Of a DNA stretch of 64,000 nt, positions 46,221 through 56,999 are shown in pieces. Position 1 is the stretch's first letter; every line of letters starts with the position of its first letter. The notes under the pieces were generated by a model, which did not search any database, was not told the DNA's origin, and was given only the letters and a program-made list of their open reading frames with translations. The translations under genes and the position numbers were made by a program. The stretch covers positions 29,770,804 to 29,834,803 of the forward strand of contig OX235277.1 in NCBI GenBank assembly GCA_944472155.2. Reading direction: 5' to 3'. The stretch is from Trichobilharzia szidati (taxonomy: Eukaryota > Platyhelminthes > Trematoda > Strigeidida > Schistosomatidae).

Positions 46221-46530
46221 AAATTTAATAGATGGATGGTGACTAGAAGTGGAATCCAGGATGCGCATTTCGTCCTATTTGGGACTCATCAGGCGGATGT
46301 ACCTGCATTCCGCAGTGAGTGGTGATGTTCCCAACGAGGCTCGAACCCAGTGCCCATAGTTTCAAACGCCAAAGCGTTATCCACTAGACCACCAGTGGAT
46401 GACGCTTTGGTGTCACCATCTACCAATTAAATTCTAATTACATGCCCAGACATCGTCGAAGCAACCGCACAAGAAGCCGACATGTCAACCTGAGACCGAG
46501 CACTTCGGTCCAATCAATCGACGGGAAAAT
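46221..46530 (-). mobile_element. Sm-alpha-type SINE, best-preserved copy
   Basis: Minus strand: gaccgaagtgctcggtctca, gacatgtcggcttcttgtgc, attggtagatggtgacacc, ggtggtctagtggataacgc (box A), actgggttcgagcctcgttg (box B), then the hammerhead and cttctagtcaccatccatct. The outer segments aattggtagatggtgac and gtcaccatccatct form an inverted pair. Sm-alpha repeats are tRNA-derived, pol III-type elements of schistosomes whose RNA self-cleaves. Confidence 0.9.
46250..46303 (-). ncRNA. Hammerhead ribozyme (Sm-alpha type), core intact
   Basis: On the minus strand: acatccgc, then CTGATGA, stem II gtcc-caaata-ggac, GAAA, the self-complementary tgcgca as stem III, the cleavage triplet ATC, then ctggattcc. 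Stem I pairs atccg with tggat using one G-U pair and leaves the innermost pair imperfect. Every invariant core base of the hammerhead is present. The very short stem III suggests weak activity as a monomer and better activity as a dimer, as inferred for related short-stem hammerheads. Confidence 0.85.
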
Positions 46531-46614
46531 CTAAAATTCAATTAAATAATATTCAGCTAATCCGTCAACAGATCAGAAGACCTTGTTCGGAAAACTCTAG
46601 TTCCATGTTGATAA

Positions 46615-47130
46615 CATCAATAAAATAGTAACACAACGCTTAAAGAATACAGTAAACAGAGCATTCAGTGAAGCAGAAGTTCACTGTCTTTTCATAACAA
46701 CTCCAACTTTACGTTCGGGAATTAGGGACAAACCACCTAATTTTGCCTACTCTGTGTGTATTATCTATCAATTTGTCTGCTCCTGTGGAGTCAATAACAA
46801 CCAGCGTACAACCGGATATAGTCATCGTCGGATTTTTAAACATCGTTCTGAGTTGCTAAGCAAGGGAAAAAAGGTTTATTTGTTGCTCTTTTTTAGCTCA
46901 TCTTGTAGATACTGATTACATGAAGTCGATGTGAACAAGACATTTAAAGTTATCTACCGTATTCCCTCAAAATCTTAATTTTGCCCTATTAGGGCATCTT
47001 TTCCACACAGCTGAAATCATCGGAATCCACCTGAAGAAGTTTAACTTATGCCTTCAGAAAATATCCCTACCTTGGCCATCATTACTTGATTGTAATAATC
47101 TGACAATTTCACATTCCTGTTTAATCCTTT
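46615..47130 (+). pseudogene. PLE nuclease fragment, third family
   Basis: Translation gives QRLKNTVNRAFSEAEVHCLF, ITTPTLRSGIRDKPPNFAYS, VCIIYQFVCSCG (GIY-YIG start), TTGYSHRRIFKHRSELLSKG, and after frameshifts VDVNKTFKVIYRIPS and a C-terminal region. It aligns end to end with the minus-strand copy at 19650-20110. The YIG triplet is not conserved, and there is a stop after the Lys-Gly-Lys segment. Confidence 0.75.
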
Positions 47131-47467
47131 TATAAGCTATGAATGTTTCAACTACTTCTATCCGCCACATAAATAATCCATCTTAATTTTATCTGATATG
47201 GAATTTAGTATCACATTTCCATCCTTATTATAGGTAATACATACCAGATGAAGACTTTATCGAAAAGAGTATTCTTTGGTCGGTTTTTATTTTTTTGCAT
47301 TCTAAATTGGAATTCTCTACACCTCATAGAGATACAGTATAGCTTAATATGTACAAGAGACCACAAGAAACGTGAAACACAAACAAGTGAGCCTAAGATC
47401 GTCCCATTTATATGAACCACTACTGCATGAAACTAATTAAAAGTATCCACCGTCAGATTAGATTTGA
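47131..47467. other. No recognised gene
   Basis: AT-rich, possibly PLE 3' tail. No motif. Confidence 0.4.
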
Positions 47468-47560
47468 CAAAATAATAATAATAATAATGGCTTTATTCCA
47501 AACAGTATAAGAACACAAACAGTGTTTGTATGTGTGTGTGTGTTTTCATTGCACATTATC
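47468..47560 (-). mobile_element. Non-LTR 3' end with (att)n tail
   Basis: Read on the minus strand the end is actgtttggaataaagcca followed by (tta)n. It matches the end of the CR1-like copy at 23860-23887 (actgtttctggaataaagc, (att)n). A (gt)n run of about 18 bases lies at 47523-47541. How far the element extends to the right is unclear. Confidence 0.55.
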
Positions 47561-48129
47561 ATTTGCCTTCAAGTGCATTTCAAGTAGTAGAGTAGTTCAA
47601 GGTACATAAGCCTAGCTCTCAAGATTTGAAGTAATCAAGAATGAAAATTCAGTGAATAAAATTATTGCATTACAGGTTTACGTAGGATATCCAAGTGTAC
47701 ACAACAGTTCTTTACGTCACACTTACACTGTTCCTACAAACATGTTGAGAAACTTCTGGTAGCTCAAGATACCTGCCAATTACTTAAATATGCATTTTGA
47801 ATTCTTCAGGATAACAGTCAAGCATGATATTGATGATGACGAAACTCCAAAAACAATGTTGGGAGAACAGAAAGAAGACCAAACCTTCTCAATATGCAAG
47901 AAAAAGGACACGTCGAAAGAGAAGAGAAAGCTCTCAAAAGTACCACTGACAAGCATCTCATTGATACGGGTGGACACTATGAAATCCACTAAAATAATCA
48001 ATAAACAAATAATCCAATCCTCCTCAAGTTTTCCAAAGCAATTGCTTCCGAACTCCAAAAACCCAAAGTATGTGTTGTCAAGCTTTTCCAATTGAAAACT
48101 TGCTCAGTGATCTAATATCGCTAACCAAA
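47561..48129. other. Unassigned; Lys/Ser-rich open frame
   Basis: The plus frame 47790-48095 (101 codons) encodes a Lys/Ser-rich sequence with DDDETPKTMLGEQKEDQTF. The opposite strand is also open (47780-48091), which weakens both. I recognise no family. It could be part of a retroelement ORF1 or chance. Confidence 0.3.
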
Positions 48130-49755
48130 ATACAGTTACCAAGGCAGTGGGAGATTGATTACACCCTCTGTTTGTAGGCATAAGTTTGGTTTGAGACGTT
48201 TGATTGCAGTTGCTTTAACAAATCGTGGTAAAGTTGCTGTCCTTTGTATGCTAAATATTTTGAAGGATTTGTATATCACGACAATACCAATAGCTGCTAC
48301 TTTGACGTGGTGGTTAGGCTTGCACATCACAATGACCCAACAATCTACACTGGCTGGAACTATTGTTCCTGCAGGTCCTACCATGCCAGGAAGGTTGTTA
48401 GGATAGCGATTAAACTAAAAGCATTTACCAGCATTGTGTAAGAATTTTTTTACACTACGCTGGGGGTCTGTGGGCGAAATCGTATTGCTGGGGAACAGGG
48501 ATGCAACAGCAGTAAGGTGTTTCCCTCAGCTGACCAGCATGTCAGTTATGCTGTCTCTCCACTTTGGAAGAAGGGGGTTAGAAAAGGTCGACTCCAACAA
48601 TTTTACATCCTGACTTACCCTACGGTGGTCCATAACCGGTGGTAAGTTTACTAATACGGAACCAATCCAAGAAACCAGTTCATTCAGGCCGTGTATGACC
48701 GGCCGGGCTCAAACAGTTGTCCCCTGGGCTCTGCGGTCACGCAACACTAACCGTCTTTCTGTTTAAGGTACCCGAAGAATCAGTCAACTTCCACGGTGTG
48801 TTATTGATGTAAGTATAAAACTTGGACACTGTGGTAGAGCATAACTCCATTATGGATAAGATTTTATTTTGATAAATCACTGTACGACACTGTGTGATTC
48901 CACGGTGTGGACAGTCGGGAAGTAACAACTGCCCACACTCTTCCAAAAGCATACGAAGCCCTCCTGAGCATCATTCTCCCTTATCACCCTCATCATCTTC
49001 CTTCCAAACAACAGTCGGTACTATTCTGCAGGCTAGTGAGTCATCTTCACTTCACTCTGTGACCACAAACAACGATGAGAGCCATACAAACACCCCGACA
49101 GCCTCTTAAAGCCCTGTCGCCAACTTCATATAGGAGCATTTAACGTCAGGACCCTCTGCCAAATTGGACAACAAGCATCACAAGGAAGAACTCTGGCATC
49201 TCGAGCCATGGATGTATGTTGTGTTTCGGAGACACGCATACAAGACTCGAGTGTGATCATCCAGCTGGCAGCGAAACATTTACGTTCCCAACTGGATCGA
49301 GACTCTGAGTCCTTACGTAAGGAAGAAGTAACGAAAGGAGTACCTGAGGTCGACAGCAGGACTCCTCCTGAGGTGGCCTGGCACAACATACAGTTAGCTG
49401 TAGACACAGCTGTAAAAGCTGTTAGAAACCTAAAGCCAAAAGTTAGTTAGAGCCATTGGATGCCTACCACCTCATCCGAACTGATTGTCGCAAGAAGACT
49501 GATTCTGGCGAGCTCCGATTATGATGAGGAGCGAAAGCTACTCAAACGAAAACTAACAAGAAGTGTTCGTAACGACCGTGAACAGTGGTGGGGCGACATA
49601 AGCGAAAGAAATGGAAAAGGCATCAGCGATTGGTAACACCAGACAATTATTTAGACTTATCAGGGAAACATGTAGGAAAAGGCAAATGATAAGTGAAACA
49701 ATCTCGGAGAAAAATGGCACCATAATTGGCTCCCAGGATAGACGACTGGAACACA
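48130..49755 (+). pseudogene. SR2-like element: ORF1-like region, endonuclease start, connector
   Basis: 48244-48441 encodes NDPTIYTGWNYCSCRSYHAR, shared with 30584-30700. 48700-48960 includes VVPWALRSR and CGQSGSNNCPHSSKS. 49135-49300 gives a broken endonuclease start (MDVCCVSETRIQDSSVIIQL; Glu of the APE motif visible). 49330-49755 gives the connector before the RT with KAVRNLKPKVS and ISETISEKNGTIIGSQDRRL. Stops and frameshifts are frequent, and the middle of the endonuclease is missing. Confidence 0.65.
48801..48897 (-). mobile_element. 97 bp PLE 3' end with 12 bp target duplication
   Basis: Bounded by ttccacggtgtg at 48789-48800 and 48898-48909. The insert reads, on the plus strand, gtaagtataaaacttggaca, gtggtagagcataactccat, tatggataagattttatttt: the PLE 3' end of the 34.4-35.4 kb family in reverse. 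The undisturbed version of the site exists at about 30924-30945 (aacttctacggtgtgggcag), confirming the insertion. Confidence 0.92.
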
Positions 49756-51385
49756 CACACTGGACATTCGCAACACATGTCCAAGCCACCGAAGCCAGTA
49801 TTTCTAAATGACGACACTCAATGAATGGTGATCTCCACTGTGTTCAAACACACGCCGTCGAACTTCAGAATTACTCCCGCGATGATGCCATCGAACGCAA
49901 GCAATCCTGCGGAGGCAGCGATCATCGAACACGCAGAGTCGCCTCCCATCCTCAGCTCGGAGAGGCCAGGTTTCACAGGCGTAGAGCAACACAGCCCGCA
50001 CTGAAGCATTGTATACCCGACCTTTGACAGCCAGGCTAACGTCGCGACGGCGCCAGAGGTGGCTCAAGTTAATGTTGTAATCTCATCTATCACCCCTCCG
50101 CCAGCACTCAAAAAACTACCCAGATACACAAACTTATCAACAACTTCAAGCGGTTCATCTGCAAGAGTGAGTTCATGTACAGGCTCCTGCCAATCTTGTA
50201 ACAGTAATTTGCAATTAGACGGTGCAAAGCACATACCATACTTACAGACACTGATCGCCAACTGATTAAGTGCGATTTGGGCAGCCTACATGCTATCGCA
50301 CAGTAAGACGATATCATCTGTATACTCGAGGTCGAAAAGTCTATCTCCAGGGAGCAGATCTACACCACCTTCACTCACATCCTTCAGAGCTGACTCCAGA
50401 ATGTCATCGATGGCAAAGTTAAAGAGAAATGGAGGGATTAGGCAACACTGTCTAATTCCACTGTTGGTTGGGAACAGTGATGATAGTTGGTTGTATGCCC
50501 TCACTCTACCCGAGGTATTTCTGTATAGGGCTTTCAAGATGTCAACAAATTTCTCAGGTACACCTCTCTCTAACAGACAGTTCCAGAGCACAGTTCTGTT
50601 CAACGAATCGAAGGCAGCCCTAATATCAAGAAACACAACGATCGTTGGCCTGCAATACGTGTAGCGGTGTTCCAACAACTGACGAAGTGTGAACACATGA
50701 TCAATGCATCCACGACCTGAACGAAACCCAGCCTGCTCTTCGCAAATCAATCCCTCACGTATTTTGCACAGCCTGCTAAGCAAGACAGCAGCCAATATTC
50801 TAGACGCGACTGGTAGCAGACTGATACCCCTATGATTGTCACACGAATTACGTCGACACTTTTTAAAAATGGGGACGATAATGGCTTCGTTCCACATTGA
50901 TGGTACACTCTCAGTCTCCCACACCTTCCTGAATAGTCCAGTTAGAGCCATTGCGAGAGTCTCGCCACCATCTTTAACAAGGGCCGTGGGTAGATTGTCT
51001 GGGCCGGGTGCCTTATGGCGTTTTATCACTTGGAGTTCCTTACGGACCTTCACTTCGGTGGGTGGGTCGGTATTAACCGATCAAGGAGCACTGGGGCTAA
51101 TGACAGCAGACATTGAAGCTGGTGGCCAGCTAAAATGATTCCCGAAATGCTCTGCCGAGCGTTCCAGGCTGGTAACTGGCGTGCCATCTGCCACACAGAC
51201 CGTCTCGCTGATACCTTGTTTCTTGCTGCTGGTGACTCTGATAAGCTGGAACAGCTTCTGACTGTTGCCAGATGCAGCAACTAACTCCATCTCGCACACA
51301 CGTTCTGACCAAGCTTCGCGGTCCTCACGTAAACTTTGGCCAATCTTGCGCGTAAGTGCCTTTTGCTTATTGCTGTATTCGCCGA
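49756..51385 (-). pseudogene. Related SR2-like element, inverted: connector, RT, C-terminal region
   Basis: Minus strand from 51385: KALTRKIGQSLREDREAWSE, LFQLIRVTSSKKQGISETVC, VIKRHKAPGPDNLPTALVKD (about 51030), CEEQAGFRSGRGCIDHVFTL, motif A PTIVVFLDIRAAFDSLNR (about 50620), GVPEKFVDILKALYRNTSG, SGIRQCCLIPPFLFNFAID (motif B; usual QGCP changed), LFDLEYTDDIVLLCDSM (motif C YTDD, about 50310). Then LKLLD/KFVYLGSFLSAGGGVID, AVLLYACETWPLRAEDGRRL and WLRWLGHVLRMS (about 49775). The RT frame 50286-51053 is open for 255 codons. Endonuclease absent, two or more frame breaks. Confidence 0.85.
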
Positions 51386-52640
51386 GAAAATACATTGCAC
51401 TGATCAAGGCACTCTACTCGAACTCATGCAACCAGGTGAGAGCTTACGGCGAGTCGTCATCTGAAGTGGTGACAACTAGTGGTGTCCGTCAGGGATGCCC
51501 ACTATCCCCATTTCTACTCAATTTCATCATAGATGTACTAGTGGACTTAACCCTAACTCACTCCAGAGACTCAGGGATTGACTTGTTAACATGGAATAAT
51601 GCCGTTGAATCCGAATATGCAGATCATATAGTCCTCCCTCCTAGGTGAAGACGATGACAAAATGTAGTCTTCTGAACACCTTGAGCTGCAGTCTTCCAAT
51701 GTTTGACATGCGATTCGCTCCAGCCAAATGTAAGATAATGCTACAGGAATGGACTACATTGACTCCTAGCTTAAGGATAGGGAGTGAAGTGGTGTAGCGT
51801 GTTGACCATTTCACTTGTTTAAGAAGTTGCATCAGCGGACACCAGTGGTTTGATCGCTGATAAAATCTCAGCACGGATACAGAAGGCTAGTTTCGCATAT
51901 GCCAGTCTACACTGTCTCTGGCTTAGTAGACGTGATATCCGGATATCGAACAAAGAGCGTGTGTACTGCTCAGCAGTCCAATACGTCCTCCTTTATGGCT
52001 GTGAGCGAGACATGGCCATTGAGAGTAGAAGACATGAAAAGACTAGCTGTCTTTGATCATCAGTGCCTGCGTTCTGGTTCCCATGTGAAGTGGTATGGTG
52101 AGGTGAGCAATATTGAGGTTAGGCGTCGAGTGCTATGCAAAGAGGGGAAATCAATCGACGAGGCTGTGGAGCTACATCGACTGAGATTGTTAGGATATGT
52201 GTTACGTATGTCCAGTCATCGCCTTCCTCGACAATGGGTATGTTAGCTGACATAGGGTCAGGCTGGAAAAGAGCTATAGGTTGTCAAACCAAAACATGGC
52301 ACCAGTCAATGAAATCTACAACAATTAGTTTAAGCCCGCCACGTAGGAAGGTGTAGACTTCCTGGTTGGGGTCCTTGGGACGGTAAAAACCTATAGCTGG
52401 AAACAATCGGTGATATGGCTCAAAATCGCTGTCAATGGCGCAGATGCATCCACTCCTGGTGACTTATAATTTCCAATGAAACTATGATGTTTTTCGTCAT
52501 TACTTTCCCTTTTGTCTCATATCCCTGTCTACTGTCTCTATTATGCATTTCTTCTACTTTCTTCTCTTGCTTTGTGTGCTATATGGAGTGTGTTGACTTG
52601 AACTGCTGCACATCCGTGAAAAGTTCTATGTCGAAAACAG
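51386..52640 (+). pseudogene. SR2-like element: second half of RT, C-terminus and 3' tail
   Basis: Starts IALIKALYSNSCNQVRAYGE, then TTSGVRQGCPLSPFLLNFII (intact motif B) and AVESEYADHIVLPP (motif C YADH, one catalytic Asp lost). After broken sequence, SETWPLRVEDMKRLAVFDHQ and LHRLRLLGYVLRMSSHRLPR mark the C-terminal region. The tail from 52360 to about 52640 has ccttgggacggtaaaaacct and gttgacttgaactgctgcac. The RT N-terminal half is missing. Confidence 0.8.
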
Positions 52641-54269
52641 ACAGATAGACATATCACGACGAAATCACCCGCATACACTAAATGTTTGGTAATTGCACTT
52701 TGAGAATATCTGCTTTCTTTCAGGCATAAGTTTCTTGTGATATGCTCTCAACAGGATAGAAGCCCTTCTTTCAGTCTTTCCAAAGTACTTGCTCCCGTAG
52801 GTTCACGTATATTTATGAACACAGTTGGAGGCAACATCGGCGGTGTACTTATCCCGTTTGGATTGGCTTACAGAGCATGTAGTGCTGTGTAGTTTTACGA
52901 GCTTTGACTTCAACCTCTTCCACTTCGTTATAATGCAATTCTGCTTGTCCCTTGTTACTATGACTTGAGTTGAACTCACCTCTCAGCTTATTAGTTACTC
53001 CTCATTTTAGCCACGTTTTACCTTTATTACGCAACTTCTTTACCACTGTATCCAATCCTTTGTCTTCTCACTAAATTTCAACCTTCTAGATATATATATA
53101 ATCTCTGAGCACAGTTTATTAAGTTTGGCGACTCCTGTCAACTGACATTATGTGACATTTGCAAGTATGTTGAAAAATTGCTGTGTACACAAACTTTAAA
53201 TTAGTTAGGCTGCAGGCAACAGATAAGAAGCTGAGGAAATAAACGATGATAACACTTAATTGTGCACAAACCTTTGTGATTTTTGTTTTATTCAAATTCA
53301 TAAAGGGGAATAAGTATAGGTAACAATGTTTTAGTAGTGTTCCCAAATTTTAAGGTTCACTTTTTCGACCACAATCCATTGATGATAATAATGAAAATAT
53401 TTGCATGCATCCGGTTCCCCTTGATTACTTTGAACAATTATAAGAAAAAAGACATAAACAGGACAAAAAGATTTTATTTTTCCACCTATTAACAGCCTAA
53501 AATGCAAATATACCACATACTTCAGAATTCTTATTCCAACCATATTGGATATTCAGAAACTCTGAGTACAATAACATGCAAAGTAAACAAAAAAACAAAA
53601 CAAATAGGTGTGAATGCAAGGCAATTACAATACTGAAATAATCAAGTTTATTTGTACATAACATGATAGAAACCATTGAGAGTTAAGAGGAAATAGTGAT
53701 GGAAGTTGGGATATGTAGGGGTTCAAATAGGAGGTAGATATATTGAGTTAAAGTAAATCATTCCGTTGACAAATGAGTACAGCTCAGTGAGTGAAAATCG
53801 AAATAAATAAATAAATAACGCAACAAAACAGACATCAGAGTTAGTGTGAGGTTAGTCATCACACTATATTTTTGTATACAGAGAATAGGTTGTAATCGCA
53901 TTACAGAAACGACTTCTACAAATCGAAGTAACCAAAGTTTTCTTTTGCATACTGACTCTTTTTAAAGCTTGGCTAACCGAAACTATATAGTATCCAAATT
54001 CGTTGAGTTGCCTGTTCACTGTACTTGTAAACACGAAGTTACCACATTTTAAATAAAGGCTGTTAGGTATATTCTTTGAATGTTCGATAGAAGCTTTCGT
54101 CTCAATCTTTCTCACGTACTTGGCAGAGCAAGTGTATCTGAATAGTTAAGTACTGTTGGATACTTACCTACTTTGATTGGACACTAGGCAGTAACCACTG
54201 TCTAGTCCTTGGCTTGATGCCGACTAAATTCTATCTGTGAAGGTGGCAATATGGCCACCATGCTAGGTG
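52641..54269. other. No recognised gene
   Basis: About 1.6 kb of AT-rich sequence. Minus frames 53119-53346, 53331-53543 and 53864-54115 are short and have no motifs that I recognise. A short tatatata tract lies at 53090-53100. Confidence 0.45.
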
Positions 54270-54345
54270 GTTTGGAAACACGATGCACTTTGACGAGTGC
54301 CAACAAGCACGATACCCAGATTCAAGGTTTTCTGCCACATACATA
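54270..54345 (+). repeat. Unclassified dispersed repeat, copy A
   Basis: The segment gacgagtgccaacaagcacg and cccagattcaaggttttctg is related to the reverse complement of 58255-58330 and 63880-63950 (accagtgccaagaagcacga, gatctggggcttcttgg). The nearby ccaccatgctaggtg (54257) also occurs at 58203. Non-coding. Confidence 0.45.
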
Positions 54346-54762
54346 CTTACTTTTAGCGAAGCTAATGAGCACTTTGTGTTGAACAGTGGAAGAAATGTCA
54401 CTTTTAAAGCACCGTTGATTGTTTTCCACTTCAACTACCATTCAAAACAGGCTTTTTTTCCAACAGCTACAAGGTTTAGTTTGATGGTTTCAAACTTACA
54501 TTTCATAATCTTCAGATTATGGTGAAATAGAAAAATACCAAGCGTTTAAAAGCAAGAGTGAAATTCACAATTTATTAAGCAGGATTCAACCAGGTGTTTT
54601 TATTTAAAGAATATAAGTAATCATCAATAATTCACAACATTCCGAATACCACAACATAACAACAACCAGGACTTGAGTAACGCTTTAAAGTTTGGCAAGA
54701 AAACCCTATATCGACAAAACAATGAGACGTAGTTTATCTGAAACGTGTAATGCATTTGTGCA
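54346..54762. other. No recognised gene
   Basis: AT-rich. The frame 54283-54525 covers the repeat and has no motif. Confidence 0.4.
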
Positions 54763-55411
54763 ACACATTTCGGACATTTTGATCATACACGTACTGTCAT
54801 ATACAGTTATATAGGAGGCAAGATGGCATGAATCATTACAATACAGGTCAAAATGTGTAAAAGCCAAGGTCACAAATAATGGGTAAGGATATAACGCAAG
54901 GGTGTGGGTGAAAATATCATACCCATCAGTCTATGTAGCTTAGGGTTACACAAAATATTCCAAAATGGCTGCAACAACAAATAGGACCACCGGATACAAT
55001 TGATCCCGGAGATAAACGTGCAGCATCATCTATAACGAAGCATATCACAGAGACGGGTCATAAGTTTGATTTCAGCAATGCCTTTAAACCTATATATAAA
55101 ACAAGATTGGGTCATATACTTAAATTCGTTGAAGCTTTGGTCACAAAAAAGCTTAAACCTATCTTATGTAGACAAAAATTATTTGTTATTACTTTAAACC
55201 TGTTTTGGTAATCCAATCTAGAAACAATGTTCGATTTACTTATTGATATTATCGTCCCCCTCCCTCTTTGTTTTTTTCTTTTCACCCTACCCATTATTTG
55301 TGACCCTGATCTGTACACAATTTGACCTGTATTGTAATGATTCATGCTATCTTGCCTTCTATATAACTGTGTATGGAAAGTACGTGTGTAATCAAAATGT
55401 CCGAAATGTGT
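54763..55411 (+). mobile_element. PLE fragment between two inverted copies of its own 3' end
   Basis: 54763-54888 is a near reverse complement of 55287-55411: acacatttcggacattttga at the left, caaaatgtccgaaatgtgt at the right, with gcatgaatcattacaataca and its complement inside. Between them, 55000-55210 encodes AASSITKHITETGHKFDFSN, TRLGHILKFVEALVTKKLKP, the C-terminal end of a PLE nuclease. This is a fold-back insertion typical of aberrant PLE products. The left copy has no coding sequence. A fourth PLE family here. Confidence 0.8.
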
Positions 55412-55534
55412 CTATCCATCAACAGGAGAACTGTAGGTTTGTTAAACAATAAATAAATGAATATTTGTATTTCAGCAAGAATCACACCAAAAAGTAAATA
55501 TTAATTATCAGAGTATCAAGTATACAGACACGTT

Positions 55535-55575
<41 letters not shown>

Positions 55576-56039
55576 TACATATATACATATATACTTGGGA
55601 ACATACAGCTGCAAACTTTGAAGTTCCATTAGACGTGATGTGGCTTCAACAGGGTGAGGGTGCTAGCTTTAGACACTACCTCCTGCCTTTCGCAGGTCTA
55701 CTAACACCCAAGAGAAGTTTAGCAGAATGTTGTTGGCCAGAGATAGAACTTAGACCTTCCGCGTCGCTGGTTGACATACTGAAACACTTGTAAATGTACA
55801 GCCATACACTGTCTTGCACACATATGCACACTAATATATAAAATACACTTACCCATCAGTCTTACCATATCAATTAACCAACTTTATAATATAAAGACAA
55901 AATTGTTTACATATAACTGACATCGACAACAGTACCAATGAAGCCAGCGAGATCAAAAATCTGAAGATGAAATACACGAAAAAATTATAAGGAATTTGCA
56001 GAGTCAGTTAACAATTGTAGAATACTTTAAAAACAAAAA
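55412..56039. repeat. (at)n microsatellite and unassigned sequence
   Basis: 55536-55593 is an (at)n tract that grades into atatac repeats. Downstream, 55600-55780 is a moderately GC-rich non-coding stretch (ctacctcctgcctttcgcag) that I cannot classify. The rest is AT-rich. Confidence 0.6.
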
Positions 56040-56290
56040 GGGCATATGCTGATAAACACGATCTAATGGACGCTTCCTCAACAACCAGTCGCAATTAATT
56101 GCAGTTGACAATAAGCCACACTTATAGGGTGAGGGTTAATCAAACACCTGGTTGACCAAAAATCGCCCAGCTCAGTAGGTGGAGCAAAGTTCGAACCAGT
56201 GATCCAGAGGGTGCAAATAAAACGTCAAGACGAATGAGCCACAGCCCCACTTATGGACAGACTGAAATTTTTACACGCACTGCATTAAAA
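56040..56290 (-). repeat. Unclassified tRNA-like dispersed repeat, copy A
   Basis: Blocks shared with 63405-63600 in the same order: ctcaacaaccagtcgcaatt versus ttcaacaaccacttacaatt, aataagccacacttat versus aataagccacacctat, and cagtaggtggagcaaagttc versus cagtaggtggagaggcattc. On the minus strand, tcactggttcgaactttgc is box-B-like. Probably another tRNA-derived SINE family. Confidence 0.5.
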
Positions 56291-56429
56291 GAAAGCCTGG
56301 ATTAGTGGAGACTTGTTACTTATCACAACATCCATCAAAAAAACAGACCATTCACCAAAACATGAAGACAGTGAAAATCAAAAACTGAAATGAGGCTAGT
56401 AGCTTAATATTATAGGTTGTTAGGTTATG

Positions 56430-56690
56430 CATTTGTGTGAGCTGGTTGCTGAGGAGCAGAATACTTGTCAACCATGCCTCTTCATGTGGTCTAGGGTTTG
56501 ATCCCCAGCCAACGGAATCCTTATTTAATTTACTACTCGACAGTAAGCACAGGAAAGAGGGGAGGCTGAGCGTGAGGCTATCAACCTAGTCCCATAAAAA
56601 CAATACCACGGCCTCCGAAACTTCATGGTTATGCGACTGGGGTCATATGTTCCACTCGAAATGCAAAGAAGTGAAAAAAAGATCATGCTC
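56430..56690 (+). mobile_element. tRNA-derived SINE, diverged copy
   Basis: The head gctggttgctgaggagcaga (box A region), box B ctagggtttgatccccagcc, a body with ggctgagcgtgaggctatc and tagtcccataaaaac, and the tail tgttccactcgaaatgcaaa, gaagtgaa. Same family as 10720-10952 and 62672-62919, but more diverged. No clear flanking duplication. Confidence 0.7.
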
Positions 56691-56999
56691 TTGTGCAGAT
56701 TCGAATCCTGTTGGGATTCAAATTTTTTCACTAGAAATATTTTTGAGTGGAACAGATATACAAAATACTAAAACACGAAACCAAGAGAGAAATAGACAAA
56801 ATTATAACACTTAAGATTATAAGAAATAAGGAAGATTAGGAATAAGGATACAATGGGATAGAAAATTACAAGCAGTGGGCTTTCCTACAGATGTCACGCG
56901 CGCACACACACACTACTCATCTGAACTATTATCATTCTATAATTTTGCAAAGAGAGTGGCTAAATCACGATATGTAAGTGGAAAAAAACAACTTTAAAA
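56691..56999. other. No recognised gene; short (ca)n run
   Basis: 56700-56740 holds cctgttgggattcaaatttt and its neighbour, perhaps a second SINE edge. A (ca)n tract lies at about 56901-56913. Nothing coding. Confidence 0.4.

Larger units (their letters stand above)
48130..52640 (+). mobile_element. SR2-like non-LTR element with an inverted related element in its middle
   Basis: Plus-strand parts are 48130-49755 (ORF1-like region and start of the endonuclease and connector) and 51385-52640 (second half of the RT, C-terminal region and 3' tail). Between them, 49756-51385 reads on the minus strand as a related element. The 3' tail carries gttgacttgaactgctgcac, shared with 4700-4885. I saw no target-site duplications around the inverted block. 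Confidence 0.75.

Noticed and set aside
47790..48095. 101-codon Lys/Ser-rich protein gene
   Set aside because: The opposite strand is open over the same interval, composition is biased, and no motif or splice context supports it. Left as unassigned.
49553..50067. Small frames on both strands around 49.6-50.1 kb as separate genes
   Set aside because: They are pieces of the connector of the plus-strand element and of the C-terminal region of the inverted element, broken by frameshifts.
50290..50664. 124-codon plus-strand frame
   Set aside because: Exact antisense of the RT coding region on the minus strand (50286-51053).
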